From positions 1 through 64,000 of the forward strand of contig NZ_AKJE01000087.1 of NCBI RefSeq assembly GCF_000282495.1: a stretch of DNA of 64,000 bases. The letters are read 5' to 3'. Source of the stretch: Pseudomonas sp. GM79 (GTDB lineage: Bacteria > Pseudomonadota > Gammaproteobacteria > Pseudomonadales > Pseudomonadaceae). Positions within the stretch are counted from its first letter, which is position 1. Every line of letters begins with the position of its first letter. The notes under the pieces are model-generated. The model was not told where the DNA came from. It did no database searches and saw only the letters and a program-made list of their open reading frames with translations. A program made the position numbers and the translations under genes. Shown here in pieces: positions 33,349 through 42,662 of the stretch.

Positions 33349-34782
33349 ATGACTTTTTTGCGCCCTACCCTGCTGACGCTCGCTTGCCTGCTCGCCTCAC
33401 CGGGCTTCGCCGACGACTTGCCGTCACTTGGTGACGCCAGTTCTGCCATCGTCTCGCCGCAACAGGAACACCAATTGGGCCGTGCCTGGCTGGCGCTGTT
33501 ACGCAGCCAGGTATCGCAGCTCAACGATCCGCAACTCAAGGATTACGTCGAATCCAGCGTCTACCGTTTGGTAGAAACCAGCCAGGTCAATGACCGGCGC
33601 CTGGAATTCATCCTGATCAACAGCCCGCAGCTCAACGCTTTTGCCGCGCCGGGCGGAATCGTCGGCGTCAACGGTGGCTTGTTCCTCAATGCCCAGACCG
33701 AGGGTGAATATGCTTCGGTAATGGCCCACGAACTGGCTCACTTGTCGCAGCGTCACTTCGCCCGCGGTGTCGAAGCGTCGCAACGCATGCAAGTGCCCAT
33801 GATGGCTGCGCTGCTGGCTGGCATCGTGATTGCCGCGGCCGGTGCAGGTGATGCAGGGATCGCGGCCATTGCCGGTACCCAGGCAGCGGCGATTCAGGAA
33901 CAACGACGCTTCTCGCGCCAGAATGAACAGGAAGCCGACCGTATCGGCATCATGAATCTGGAAAAGGCCGGTTACGACCCGCGCTCGATGCCGACCATGT
34001 TCGAACGGCTGATGCGCCAGTACCGCTTCGACGCCAAGCCACCAGAATTCCTGCTGACTCACCCGGTAACCGAATCGCGGATCGCCGACACCCGCAACCG
34101 CGCCGAACAGGCCAAGCCGGGCGGTATCGAAGACAGCATGCGTTACCAGCTGATTCGGGCGCGCGTGCAACTGATCTATGAAGAAACCCCAGGCCTGGGC
34201 GCCAAGCGCTTTCGGGCCCAACTCGATGAAAACCCGAAAAACGATGTCGCGCGCTATGGCTTGGCAATCGCCCAGATCAAGGGTGGCCAGCTAAATGAGG
34301 CTCGGGAGAACCTCAAGCTGCTGCTGGCCAAATCGCCGAACGAGATCATCTACAACCTGGCGCAGGTCGATCTGGACATCACCAATAATCGTCTGCCCGA
34401 TGCTCAATCTCGGGTCGACCGAATGCTCACTCAATACCCCGGCAACTACCCGCTGAATCAGGTACGTGTCGACCTGTTGCTCAAGCAGAATCGAGCGGTC
34501 GAAGCGGAAAAAGCACTGGAGACCCTGCTCAAGAGCCGACCCGATGATCCGGACGTCTGGTACATGGTGGCCGAGACTCGTGGCCTGTCGGGCAACATCA
34601 TCGGCCTGCATCAAGCTCGCGCAGAGTACTTTGCGCTGGTCGGCGACTATCGCCAGGCCATCCAGCAACTGGACTTCGCCAAGCGAAAGGCTGGCAGCAA
34701 CTTCCCGCTGTCGTCGCGGATCGACGCACGGCAACGTGAGTTGATGGAGCAGGAACGCATGGTCAAGGACATGATGGGCTGA
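33349..34782 (+). CDS. bepA: Periplasmic M48 metalloprotease/chaperone BepA (YfgC)
   Basis: A 477-residue periplasmic protein with a cleavable signal (MTFLRPTLLTLACLLASPGFA). The zinc motif HELAH lies in VMAHELAHLSQRH with the downstream glutamate in EQEADRIGI. A TPR domain of about five repeats fills the C-terminal 200 residues. BepA degrades or helps mature LptD and BAM substrates, so it links to bamC nearby. ATG at 33349 follows AAGG; an upstream TTG is unsupported. Confidence 0.92.
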   Translation: MTFLRPTLLTLACLLASPGFADDLPSLGDASSAIVSPQQEHQLGRAWLALLRSQVSQLNDPQLKDYVESSVYRLVETSQVNDRRLEFILINSPQLNAFAAPGGIVGVNGGLFLNAQTEGEYASVMAHELAHLSQRHFARGVEASQRMQVPMMAALLAGIVIAAAGAGDAGIAAIAGTQAAAIQEQRRFSRQNEQEADRIGIMNLEKAGYDPRSMPTMFERLMRQYRFDAKPPEFLLTHPVTESRIADTRNRAEQAKPGGIEDSMRYQLIRARVQLIYEETPGLGAKRFRAQLDENPKNDVARYGLAIAQIKGGQLNEARENLKLLLAKSPNEIIYNLAQVDLDITNNRLPDAQSRVDRMLTQYPGNYPLNQVRVDLLLKQNRAVEAEKALETLLKSRPDDPDVWYMVAETRGLSGNIIGLHQARAEYFALVGDYRQAIQQLDFAKRKAGSNFPLSSRIDARQRELMEQERMVKDMMG

Positions 34783-34810
34783 CCGCTTCAGAAACAGAAA
34801 ATCCAGGTAC

Positions 34811-34841
34811 AAAAAAACCGCCTCTTTCGAGGCGGTTTTTT
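34811..34841. terminator. Bidirectional terminator bepA / mucD
   Basis: ACCGCCTC and GAGGCGGT form a stem with a TTTC loop, flanked by an A run on one side and a T run on the other, so both convergent genes can end here. Confidence 0.92.
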
Positions 34842-34859
34842 ATTCAGCCGACAACCGGT

Positions 34860-36290
34860 TTATTCAGCAAGTTTGAAGGTGATGAAGCTGGCGCGACCTT
34901 GACGCAGAACCCGCATCGACACCGAGCGGTTCTTCGGCAGTGCCTTGGCAATGTCCGTGAACTCCTTGGAGGAGCCAATCGCCTGGTTGTTCAGGTGAGT
35001 GATCACGTCGCCCGGCTGCAAGCCGATCAGGGCAGCAGGGCCATCCTGAACTTCCTTGATAACCACGCCACCCTTGAGGTCGAGGGTTTTCTTCTGTTCT
35101 TCGGTCAACTCGGCCACGGAAACACCCAGGCGATTGCTGCTGCGCTCGACGCTGGATTTAGGCAGGGCTTCCAGCTCTTTGCCTTCCTCAGGGATAGCGC
35201 CGACGGTCAGCTCGACGTTCTTGCGCTTGCCTTCGCGGATCACTTCAAGATCGGCTTTCGAGCCAGCCTTCAGCGCGCCTACCAGGTGCGGCAGATCGGC
35301 GGACATGACGATCGGTTGACCGTTCATGCTGAGGATCACGTCGCCCACTTGCAGACCACCCTTGGCAGCCGGACCGTCATCCTGGATCTGAGCCACCAGC
35401 GCACCGGCCGGCTTCTCGAGACCGAACGACTCGGCCAGATCCTTGTTCACTTCCTGGATCACTACGCCCAACCAGCCACGACTGACTTTACCGCCGCTTT
35501 TCAACTGATTGGAAACGTCCATCGCCACATCGATAGGGATCGCGAACGACACGCCCATGAAGCCACCGGAACGGGTATAGATCTGCGAGTTGATGCCGAC
35601 CACTTCACCGGCCAGGTTGAACAGCGGACCACCGGAGTTGCCCGGGTTGATCGGCACGTCGGTCTGGATGAACGGCACATAGTTTTCGTTCGGCAGGCTA
35701 CGGCCGATGGCGCTGACGATACCTTGGGTCACCGTGTGATCAAAGCCGAACGGCGAACCGATGGCCACGACCCATTGGCCGGCTTTCAGGTCCTGCGACT
35801 TGCCAAGCTTCAGAACCGGCAGGTCCTTGCCTTCGATTTTCAGCAAAGCAACGTCGGAGCGCGGATCGGTACCGATCAGCTTGGCCTTCAACTCACTGCG
35901 ATCGGCGAGGCGCACGAGAATCTCGTCGGCATCGGCAATCACATGGTTGTTGGTCAGGATGTAACCGTCGGACGAAATGATAAAGCCCGAGCCCAGGGAT
36001 TGCGCTTCACGCTGACGATCGCCACGGGGGGAACGCGGCTGCTGCGGCATGCCCCGTTCAAAGAACTCGCGCAGCATCGGCGGCAAGCCTTCAAGGTCAG
36101 GCATTTGTTCGCTGGACACCTTACGGTCCGGCAACTTCTGGGTAGTACTGATGTTAACCACCGCGGGCGAGGCTTGCTCGACCAACTGCGTGAAGTCAGG
36201 CAACTCGACCGCTTGCGCAGCGACCGCCTGACCGAGCACTAGCACGGTGGCAAAAATGGAGAGATAAGACTTCAAGCGTGGTATCGACAT
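34860..36290 (-). CDS. mucD: Periplasmic serine protease MucD (DegP-like)
   Basis: A 476-residue DegP/HtrA-type protease: signal peptide to about residue 28, trypsin-like domain with catalytic His in TNNHVIADADE, Asp in DPRSDVALLKI and Ser in NPGNSGGPLF, then two PDZ domains (about 270–370 and 390–470). It degrades misfolded periplasmic proteins and restrains the AlgU envelope stress response. GGGAG lies before the ATG at 36290. Encoded after mucB, but a hairpin between the two and 240 bases of spacing suggest that it also has its own promoter. Confidence 0.95.
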   Translation of the reverse strand: MSIPRLKSYLSIFATVLVLGQAVAAQAVELPDFTQLVEQASPAVVNISTTQKLPDRKVSSEQMPDLEGLPPMLREFFERGMPQQPRSPRGDRQREAQSLGSGFIISSDGYILTNNHVIADADEILVRLADRSELKAKLIGTDPRSDVALLKIEGKDLPVLKLGKSQDLKAGQWVVAIGSPFGFDHTVTQGIVSAIGRSLPNENYVPFIQTDVPINPGNSGGPLFNLAGEVVGINSQIYTRSGGFMGVSFAIPIDVAMDVSNQLKSGGKVSRGWLGVVIQEVNKDLAESFGLEKPAGALVAQIQDDGPAAKGGLQVGDVILSMNGQPIVMSADLPHLVGALKAGSKADLEVIREGKRKNVELTVGAIPEEGKELEALPKSSVERSSNRLGVSVAELTEEQKKTLDLKGGVVIKEVQDGPAALIGLQPGDVITHLNNQAIGSSKEFTDIAKALPKNRSVSMRVLRQGRASFITFKLAE

Positions 36291-36387
36291 ACGGCTCCCG
36301 TTACGACGAGCATGGTTAAGCGATATGGAGCAAGGAACACCGGAAACGATACGCCGGTATTTTTGTTCCGGGAACAACAAACAAGGC

Positions 36388-36406
36388 CAGAGCCGAGGGG
36401 GCTCTG
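36388..36406 (-). terminator. Hairpin between mucB and mucD
   Basis: CAGAGCC and GGCTCTG form a seven-base stem in the mucB–mucD gap, and the minus strand continues with a T-rich run (CCTTGTTTGTT). It may terminate or attenuate transcripts from algU before mucD. Confidence 0.55.
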
Positions 36407-36533
36407 ACCTATAAAAAATTTTCGGGATATTTGCAAATGAAAATGCTCGGCAAAACATTTCGAGACATTAATGGCGCGACAGCCATTACCGATCCCCGCT
36501 CCAACCAGCCCCAGATGGGCGAGGCTGATCAGC

Positions 36534-37496
36534 TCACTGCTTGCTGGTAGCCGCGGCATCGTTGCGCATAGACAGCGCAATCCGTTCGGCGGTGCCAATC
36601 GGTATTTCACCGACCACGGTCACCATCATCTCGCCTTGCGGTGTAGTCAATCGCCGGGAGACAGCGACGGTTGGCCCCAGCTGGGTGCGCGTGTCAGTGA
36701 CTGTTGCGCCATTCAACGGCTCAAGGAACACCGAGAATCGGGCCAGACCGTCGTCGAACATCAGACTGTTGACCTGGGCTTTGGTCTCCGGGTCCTTGTG
36801 AGAGGTACTGCTGGTCAGCTCGAAACCTGGCGGTAACCAGTCCGAATGCCAGACCTGCGCAGTTTTGACGGCGGAAGCCTTGTCACTGTCGAGGGTAATG
36901 GTTTTGCAATCAGGGCCTGCCTGCAAATCGCTGTCGGAAGGCACCTCGGCAGTATCCAGTCGGGTGAACTGGAACCGCTCCAGCAGTTGCCCTTTGTCAT
37001 TGAGCAACAATGACTTCAACGGCAAACCGGTTTCCTTGTCCAGATGCAGCTCAAAACCGTAACGATGCTGATCGCGAGGCTTTAACGACACGATCACCGC
37101 CGCACGCCCGGCCACACGCGACTTGCCAATGACGGCAAGGTCATACCAATTCTTTAGCTTTTGTGGATCGAGTGCACGAGCGGTGGAGTTGGGTGAGTCC
37201 CCCAGCCCTGCTATCAGGGTGCCGCTCACGCATTGAGTATGCCCATCAATGCGCACGACTTCCTGTGCCGAGCCGTCGAGCTGGAGTAAACGCTCGCGGA
37301 CCTTGCCATCCTGGACGCGATGCCAGATGTTATGGGTAGAGAAACTACCGTTACGCTCGTAGACGAAAGTACCGTGGAAGCTCTGCGTTTGCTCCGCCTG
37401 TCCCAGACGCTTCAGCCAGTCCTGGGCTTCATCGGCGTGGGCTGGAACAACAAACCAGCCGCTGAGCAGAAGCGTAAGTAGAGGTATGGCGCGCAT
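36534..37496 (-). CDS. mucB: Sigma factor regulatory protein MucB (RseB homologue)
   Basis: A 320-residue periplasmic protein with a signal peptide (MRAIPLLTLLLSGWFVVPAHA), a large N-terminal LolA-like domain (to about 200) and a small C-terminal domain. It binds the periplasmic end of MucA and blocks its proteolysis until envelope stress releases it. It starts nine bases after the mucA stop. In this genome, no mucC gene follows; mucD is the next gene. Confidence 0.93.
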   Translation of the reverse strand: MRAIPLLTLLLSGWFVVPAHADEAQDWLKRLGQAEQTQSFHGTFVYERNGSFSTHNIWHRVQDGKVRERLLQLDGSAQEVVRIDGHTQCVSGTLIAGLGDSPNSTARALDPQKLKNWYDLAVIGKSRVAGRAAVIVSLKPRDQHRYGFELHLDKETGLPLKSLLLNDKGQLLERFQFTRLDTAEVPSDSDLQAGPDCKTITLDSDKASAVKTAQVWHSDWLPPGFELTSSTSHKDPETKAQVNSLMFDDGLARFSVFLEPLNGATVTDTRTQLGPTVAVSRRLTTPQGEMMVTVVGEIPIGTAERIALSMRNDAAATSKQ

Positions 37497-37504
37497 GATC
37501 CTCC

Positions 37505-38092
37505 TTAACGGTTTTCCAGACTTGCTGCACGAGCGTAAGGCAGAGCGCTCTCAGTACCTTTCAATGCAGCCTGTTGAGCATGTTGGCGCAAGTAACCTGG
37601 CAGACGCTGATCGTGCCAGCCTGGCTGACCTTGCAATACGCCGTTGGCCATAGGGCCAGTGGCTTCCGAACTCTCATTGTAGCCTGCCAATACAGCGGGA
37701 CCTTTGACCTGAGGAGCGGTCAGACCCGGTTGACTGGATTGCTGGGCCAACTCGACACCGGCGATCTCATCCTGGTTATACAGACGAACACCTGCCAGCA
37801 CGGCAACGGTCACCGAAGCAGCAACTGCCAGACGACCCAGGCTGCGCCATGGACCGCGAGAAGCTTTTGCCGGTACGGCTTCGTCAGCCAGCGCAGCAGA
37901 GACTGCCGCAGCGATGTCCAGACGAGGAAGCAACAAATCTTTGTGCATAACTGCCCGAGCGATCTGGTAACGAGCCCAGGTATCGCGGGTTTCAACATCG
38001 TCGAAGGCATTCAACACCCGACGCAATTCCAATTCGTCCGCTTCGTTATCCATCACTGCGGACAGCGATTCCTGCAGGGCTTCACGACTCAT
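37505..38092 (-). CDS. mucA: Anti-sigma factor MucA (RseA homologue)
   Basis: A 195-residue inner-membrane protein. The N-terminal cytoplasmic domain begins MSREALQESLSAVMDNEADELELRRVL and binds AlgU. A single transmembrane helix is around residues 85–105 (LAVAASVTVAVLAGV), followed by a periplasmic domain for MucB and the site-1 protease. Loss of its C-terminus gives mucoidy in P. aeruginosa; here it is full length. It lies 30 bases after algU. Confidence 0.95.
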   Translation of the reverse strand: MSREALQESLSAVMDNEADELELRRVLNAFDDVETRDTWARYQIARAVMHKDLLLPRLDIAAAVSAALADEAVPAKASRGPWRSLGRLAVAASVTVAVLAGVRLYNQDEIAGVELAQQSSQPGLTAPQVKGPAVLAGYNESSEATGPMANGVLQGQPGWHDQRLPGYLRQHAQQAALKGTESALPYARAASLENR

Positions 38093-38122
38093 GGCGTTCC
38101 TCTCTTGGCTGTCGCCGCTGTC

Positions 38123-38704
38123 TCAGTTTTCCTGCAACAACGGCTGCAGGGCTTTATCGATGGCTTCCCGGGCGCGGAAAATCCGGGAGCGCACGGTACC
38201 CACCGGACACTGCATGACGCTGGCAATGTCCTCGTAACTCAGACCATCGAATTCACGTAAAGTTAACGCCGTACGCAAATCTTCTGGCAGTTGCTGAATG
38301 GTTCGATGGACGGTGCCTTCGATCTCATCCCGCAGCAATGCACGTTCTGGCGACTCGAGATCCTTGAGGCCATGATCGCCGTCGTAGAACTCTGCATCCT
38401 CGGAACTGACATCGCTATCCGGCGGCCGGCGGCCGCGTGAAACCAGATAGTTTTTCGCCGTGTTGATGGCGATGCGGTAAAGCCACGTATAAAACGCGCT
38501 GTCTCCGCGAAAATTACCAAGTGCACGGTATGCCTTGATAAAGGCTTCCTGTGCGACATCCTGGGCTTCATGGGTGTCGTGCACGAACCGCACGATCAAC
38601 CCGAGAATTTTGTGCTGGTATTTCAGCACTAACAGATCGAAAGCTCGCTTGTCGCCGCGTTGAACGCGCTCGACCAGCTGCTGATCCTCTTCCTGGGTTA
38701 GCAT
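38123..38704 (-). CDS. algU: Envelope-stress sigma factor AlgU (RpoE, sigma22)
   Basis: A 193-residue ECF sigma factor controlling alginate, osmotic and envelope-stress genes. Sigma2 (RAFDLLVLKYQHKILGLIVR, AQDVAQEAFIKAYRAL) and sigma4 (LREFDGLSYEDIASVMQCPVGTVRSRIFRAREAI) are both clear. GAGGAG precedes the ATG at 38704, and the length equals that of known AlgU. It leads the algU–mucA–mucB operon and has two AlgU-type promoters of its own upstream. Confidence 0.97.
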   Translation of the reverse strand: MLTQEEDQQLVERVQRGDKRAFDLLVLKYQHKILGLIVRFVHDTHEAQDVAQEAFIKAYRALGNFRGDSAFYTWLYRIAINTAKNYLVSRGRRPPDSDVSSEDAEFYDGDHGLKDLESPERALLRDEIEGTVHRTIQQLPEDLRTALTLREFDGLSYEDIASVMQCPVGTVRSRIFRAREAIDKALQPLLQEN

Positions 38705-38763
38705 GAACACTCCTCGATAAGCTCGAAGGAGGCTTGCATTACTGAACGACCAGACTTGCAAAC

Positions 38764-38790
38764 ATAGACTCGGGCTTTTCGCAAAAGTTC
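38764..38790 (-). promoter_or_regulatory. AlgU-type promoter, proximal
   Basis: On the minus strand GAACTT, a 16-base spacer and TCTAT match the ECF consensus GAACTT-N16/17-TCTGA. It lies 60 bases before the algU ATG, so autoregulation is likely, as in P. aeruginosa. Confidence 0.75.
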
Positions 38791-38958
38791 TCCCCCTTCA
38801 AGCAAGTTTCCGGCGCGCTCTGATTTGGCACGCACGAAAAGCGCAGCGCGGGATAACCCGGCTGCGCGAATAATCTTGTCATCGGATTCGTCAGCAAGGA
38901 CCCAACCGCAAGTCCCGCACCGAAGCCGACACTGTCCCTTGTTTCAGGCAACCGTCTA

Positions 38959-38985
38959 TTGATCTTGGGCCTTTGGCAAAAGTTC
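38959..38985 (-). promoter_or_regulatory. AlgU-type promoter, distal
   Basis: On the minus strand GAACTT, a 17-base spacer and TCAAT. The same GGAACTTTTGC core as the proximal site, about 250 bases before algU. The 557-base algU–nadB gap otherwise holds only the nadB leader on the plus strand; no gene is seen. Confidence 0.65.
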
Positions 38986-39261
38986 CATATTTATAGCTGC
39001 CCGAAACCGACATTGTGCAACCGTGAAGAGAAAAAGACTGTTAAATCCGCGATACAGTCCTCTTGTTGCCGAAGCCATCAAAAAAACTTCCGACGAAGCG
39101 TCCAGCCTTTTCCGTCACAGTAGTTTCACAATGCCATGTGAGCCCGGCTATTGTGCCGCTCCCCCCCTCTATATACTAGTGGGCTGTATGGCTGTCTTGA
39201 CTCGCCGATCCAGCTGTCTTGCGCCAACCCCGTCCCGGGTCGCTTTGAGCGGAATCCTGAA

Positions 39262-40878
39262 ATGAGCCAACAGTTTCAACACGATGTTCTGGTAATTGGC
39301 AGCGGTGCTGCCGGCTTGAGCCTTGCGCTGACCTTGCCCGGTCATTTGCGCATCGCCGTATTGAGCAAAGGCGACCTCGCCAATGGCTCAACCTTCTGGG
39401 CCCAGGGTGGTGTCGCTGCCGTTCTGGATGACACCGACACTGTCGAGTCCCATGTCGATGACACCCTCAACGCCGGTGGTGGCCTGTGCCATGAAGATGC
39501 TGTGCGCTTTACGGTCGAGCACAGCAGAGAGGCGATTCAATGGCTGATCGACCAAGGTGTGCCCTTTACCCGCGATGAACAGTCCGGCACCGAAGACGGT
39601 GGTTTCGAGTTTCACCTGACCCGCGAAGGCGGTCACAGCCATCGGCGCATCATCCACGCTGCCGATGCGACGGGCGCGGCGATCTTCAGAACCCTGCTCG
39701 ATCAGGCCAAGCAGCGTCCCAACATCGAACTGCTGGAGCAGCGGGTCGCGGTCGACCTGATCACCGAAAAGCGCCTGGGTCTTGAAGGCGACCGTTGCCT
39801 CGGCGCCTATGTGCTCAACCGCGGTACCGGTGAAGTCGATACCTACGGCGCACGCTTCGTGATCCTTGCCTCGGGCGGTGCGGCAAAAGTCTACCTCTAT
39901 ACCAGCAACCCCGACGGTGCTTGCGGTGATGGTATCGCCATGGCCTGGCGTTCGGGCTGTCGGGTGGCGAACCTGGAATTCAACCAGTTCCACCCCACCT
40001 GCCTTTATCACCCGCAAGCCAAGAGTTTCCTGATCACCGAAGCCCTGCGCGGCGAAGGTGGCCACCTGAAGCTGCCCAATGGTGAACGCTTCATGCAGCG
40101 TTTCGACCCACGGGCCGAGCTGGCACCACGGGACATCGTCGCCCGCGCCATCGACCATGAGATGAAGCGCTTGGGTATCGACTGCGTCTATCTGGATATC
40201 AGCCACAAACCCGAAGATTTCATCAAGACGCACTTCCCGACGGTTTATGAACGCTGCCTGGAATTTTCCATCGATATCACCAAGCAACCGATCCCGGTGG
40301 TACCGGCGGCGCACTACACCTGCGGCGGCGTGATGGTCGATCAGCGGGGGCGCACCGATGTGCCAGGCCTGTATGCGATTGGCGAAACCAGCTTCACCGG
40401 CCTGCATGGCGCCAACCGCATGGCCAGCAACTCGCTGCTGGAGTGTTTCGTTTACGCTCGTTCGGCGGCGGCGGACATTCTTGAGCAGTTGCCAGAAGTA
40501 TCGATTCCAACCGCCCTGCCCGTTTGGGACGCGAGCCAGGTCACCGATTCGGACGAAGACGTGATCATTGCGCACAACTGGGATGAACTGCGGCGTTTCA
40601 TGTGGGACTACGTCGGCATCGTGCGCACCAACAAGCGCCTGCAACGGGCTCAGCACCGAGTGCAACTGTTGCTGGACGAAATCGACGAGTTCTACAGCAA
40701 CTATAAGGTCAGTCGGGATTTGATCGAGCTGCGCAACCTTGCTCAGGTAGCAGACCTGATGATCCGGTCTGCCATGGAACGCAAGGAAAGTCGCGGCCTG
40801 CATTACACCCTCGACTATCCGAACATGTTGCCGGTCGCCCTGGATACTATTCTGGTGCCGCCCACCTACGCCGACTGA
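39262..40878 (+). CDS. nadB: L-aspartate oxidase
   Basis: A 538-residue flavoprotein that oxidises aspartate to iminoaspartate, the first step of de novo NAD synthesis. FAD motifs are VLVIGSGAAGLSLAL near residue 10 and GLYAIGETSFTGLHGANRMASNSLLE near 370; the substrate region includes HRRIIHAADATG. The ATG at 39262 gives the usual length; the frame stays open further upstream without support. It is divergent from algU and its last 32 bases overlap the convergent ygfX. Confidence 0.97.
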   Translation: MSQQFQHDVLVIGSGAAGLSLALTLPGHLRIAVLSKGDLANGSTFWAQGGVAAVLDDTDTVESHVDDTLNAGGGLCHEDAVRFTVEHSREAIQWLIDQGVPFTRDEQSGTEDGGFEFHLTREGGHSHRRIIHAADATGAAIFRTLLDQAKQRPNIELLEQRVAVDLITEKRLGLEGDRCLGAYVLNRGTGEVDTYGARFVILASGGAAKVYLYTSNPDGACGDGIAMAWRSGCRVANLEFNQFHPTCLYHPQAKSFLITEALRGEGGHLKLPNGERFMQRFDPRAELAPRDIVARAIDHEMKRLGIDCVYLDISHKPEDFIKTHFPTVYERCLEFSIDITKQPIPVVPAAHYTCGGVMVDQRGRTDVPGLYAIGETSFTGLHGANRMASNSLLECFVYARSAAADILEQLPEVSIPTALPVWDASQVTDSDEDVIIAHNWDELRRFMWDYVGIVRTNKRLQRAQHRVQLLLDEIDEFYSNYKVSRDLIELRNLAQVADLMIRSAMERKESRGLHYTLDYPNMLPVALDTILVPPTYAD

Positions 40879-41299
40879 ACTTGAGCCGAACCCGCAGGCG
40901 TCGGTGCACATCCGCCGCCTGCGAATCGCGCGGCACACAGATCGCCCTGACCCGTCGCTCATCGCGCAGACGAAAACGCAGTACCACAATCAATGGCACC
41001 GCCAGACTGTCCGGCCGCAGCTGCACGGGCTGCCAACCCACCGCCTGATTCCACAACTGCCAGCCATCGGCATCGCGACGCAAGCCGCTAAACGCCTGCG
41101 GGTGTGTCAGCAAAATCTGTCGCGGCAATGCCCAGACGCCATGAGCCAGACAGCAAAAAGCGCCGAGCAAACTGGCCCAGACCGGTATGGAAAGAAGAAA
41201 CAACGAACCCAGCGCGAAAAGCTGGGCCAGAAGATACGCCGCCAGCAACTGCCGTGAGGCATGCCAGCGGCATTCGAACACGTTACTTGGGCTGGACAC
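40847..41299 (-). CDS. ygfX: YgfX (CptA-like) membrane protein
   Basis: A 150-residue protein with two adjacent hydrophobic helices (LLAAYLLAQLFALGSLFLL and ASLLGAFCCLAHGVWALP) and a basic C-terminal half, as in the YgfX family. In E. coli, ygfX is paired with sdhE (ygfY) and was proposed as a toxin of cell division, an interpretation now debated. GTG start at 41299 lies inside sdhE, overlapping it by 17 bases. Its 3' end overlaps the convergent nadB by 32 bases. Confidence 0.78.
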   Translation of the reverse strand: MSSPSNVFECRWHASRQLLAAYLLAQLFALGSLFLLSIPVWASLLGAFCCLAHGVWALPRQILLTHPQAFSGLRRDADGWQLWNQAVGWQPVQLRPDSLAVPLIVVLRFRLRDERRVRAICVPRDSQAADVHRRLRVRLKFSRRRWAAPE

Positions 41300-41537
41300 G
41301 ATCCAGGATCATGCGAACCATGCGCTGAAGCTCCGGATCTTCCGACTCGGCACGCTCCATGAACCAGCCAAACATGTCCTGATCTTCGCATTCGAGCAGC
41401 CTGACATAGCATGCGCGATCAACTTCGTTGAGGTGCGGGTAAACCTCTTTCACAAACGGCACCAGCAACACGTCAAGCTCAAGCATGCCGCGGCGGCTGT
41501 GCCAGTAGAGGCGATTCAGTTCAACATCTTCGACCAT
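41283..41537 (-). CDS. sdhE: FAD assembly factor SdhE
   Basis: An 84-residue protein that promotes covalent flavin attachment to succinate dehydrogenase. The RGMLELD motif (RGxxE) and the helical DMFGWFMERAESEDPEL region are characteristic. AGGAG lies before the ATG. It heads the sdhE–ygfX pair and is divergent from ygfZ. Confidence 0.93.
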   Translation of the reverse strand: MVEDVELNRLYWHSRRGMLELDVLLVPFVKEVYPHLNEVDRACYVRLLECEDQDMFGWFMERAESEDPELQRMVRMILDRVQPK

Positions 41538-41685
41538 GGAGCGCTCCTCAAATAGGCGGCAAGTATACAGCCCCGGGCCCGCTCGAACAGTCGGCTTTGG
41601 TCGCCCCCATCGATCCTTTGTGAACTACCCATTTCATGGGCGCCCCCTTATGATGTCCCTCGGACTCTTTACCCTGCGATGACCC

Positions 41686-42627
41686 ATGGCCGATTCTGCT
41701 TTTTTTTGCACCCTGTCTCACGAAGGCGTTCTCGCGGTACGCGGCGCGGATGCCGGCAAATTCCTGCAAGGCCAATTGACTTGCAACCTTAATTACCTGA
41801 GTGACACCCAGGCCAGCCTTGGCGCGCGCTGCACGCAGAAAGGCCGGATGCAGTCGAGTTTCCGCATTCTGCTGGAAGGCGACGGCGTGCTCATGGCGAT
41901 GGCCAGCGAGCTGCTGGAGCCGCAACTGGCGGACTTGAAAAAGTACGCGGTGTTCTCCAAATCGAAACTGACCGATGAAAGTGCCTGCTGGGTTCGCTTT
42001 GGCCTTGAGCATGGCGATGTAGCACTGACCAGTCTGGGCCTGGAACTACCGGCAGAAACCGACAGCGTCGCGCGCAATGACGGCCTGGTTGCCCTTCGCG
42101 TCTCGCCGGATCGCGCTGAACTCTGGGTTCGTGCCGATCAAGCCGACACCATCAAGGGCAAGCTGTCCGCTCTGTTGGCCGAAGGTGAACTGAATCAATG
42201 GCTGCTGGGCCAGATCCGCGCCGGGATCGGGCAGGTCATGCCGAGCACCCGCGAGCTGTTCATCCCGCAGATGCTCAACCTGCAAGCGGTCGGTGGCGTG
42301 AGTTTCAAGAAAGGTTGCTACACCGGCCAGGAAATCGTCGCGCGCATGCAGTACCTGGGCAAGCTCAAGCGCCGGTTGTATCGCCTGCAACTGGAGGCCA
42401 GCGAATTACCGGAGCCCGGTACCCAACTGTTCTCCCCGACCCACGGCAGTTCGATCGGTGAAGTGGTGCTGGCCGCCCGCGCCGAGCAAAACATTGAACT
42501 CCTGGCCGTGCTGCAAGCCGAAGCTGCAGAAGATGGCAACCTGCACCTTGGCACACTCGAAGGTCCGGGCCTGCATCTGCTCGACCTGCCTTACCAACTG
42601 GATCGCGATCGCGAAATCCAGCGTTAA
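41686..42627 (+). CDS. ygfZ: Folate-binding protein YgfZ (iron-sulfur cluster repair)
   Basis: A 313-residue GcvT-like protein that uses tetrahydrofolate to help assemble or repair certain Fe-S enzymes such as MiaB. The family signature KGCYTGQEIVARMQYLG, with the conserved Cys, is near residue 210. N-terminal half has the tetrahydrofolate-binding fold. It lies 36 bases upstream of the HDOD gene on the same strand. Confidence 0.92.
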   Translation: MADSAFFCTLSHEGVLAVRGADAGKFLQGQLTCNLNYLSDTQASLGARCTQKGRMQSSFRILLEGDGVLMAMASELLEPQLADLKKYAVFSKSKLTDESACWVRFGLEHGDVALTSLGLELPAETDSVARNDGLVALRVSPDRAELWVRADQADTIKGKLSALLAEGELNQWLLGQIRAGIGQVMPSTRELFIPQMLNLQAVGGVSFKKGCYTGQEIVARMQYLGKLKRRLYRLQLEASELPEPGTQLFSPTHGSSIGEVVLAARAEQNIELLAVLQAEAAEDGNLHLGTLEGPGLHLLDLPYQLDRDREIQR

Positions 42628-42662
42628 CAGCAGTACTTGTCGCAATACCCTAGAGAAAAGAA

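Noticed and set aside
34899..36242. A 447-codon open frame antisense to mucD
   Set aside because: Complement of a certain protease gene, with no domain recognised.
39388..40989. A 533-codon open frame antisense to nadB
   Set aside because: It mirrors the nadB reading frame on the other strand in GC-rich DNA, has no recognisable domains, and nadB is certain.
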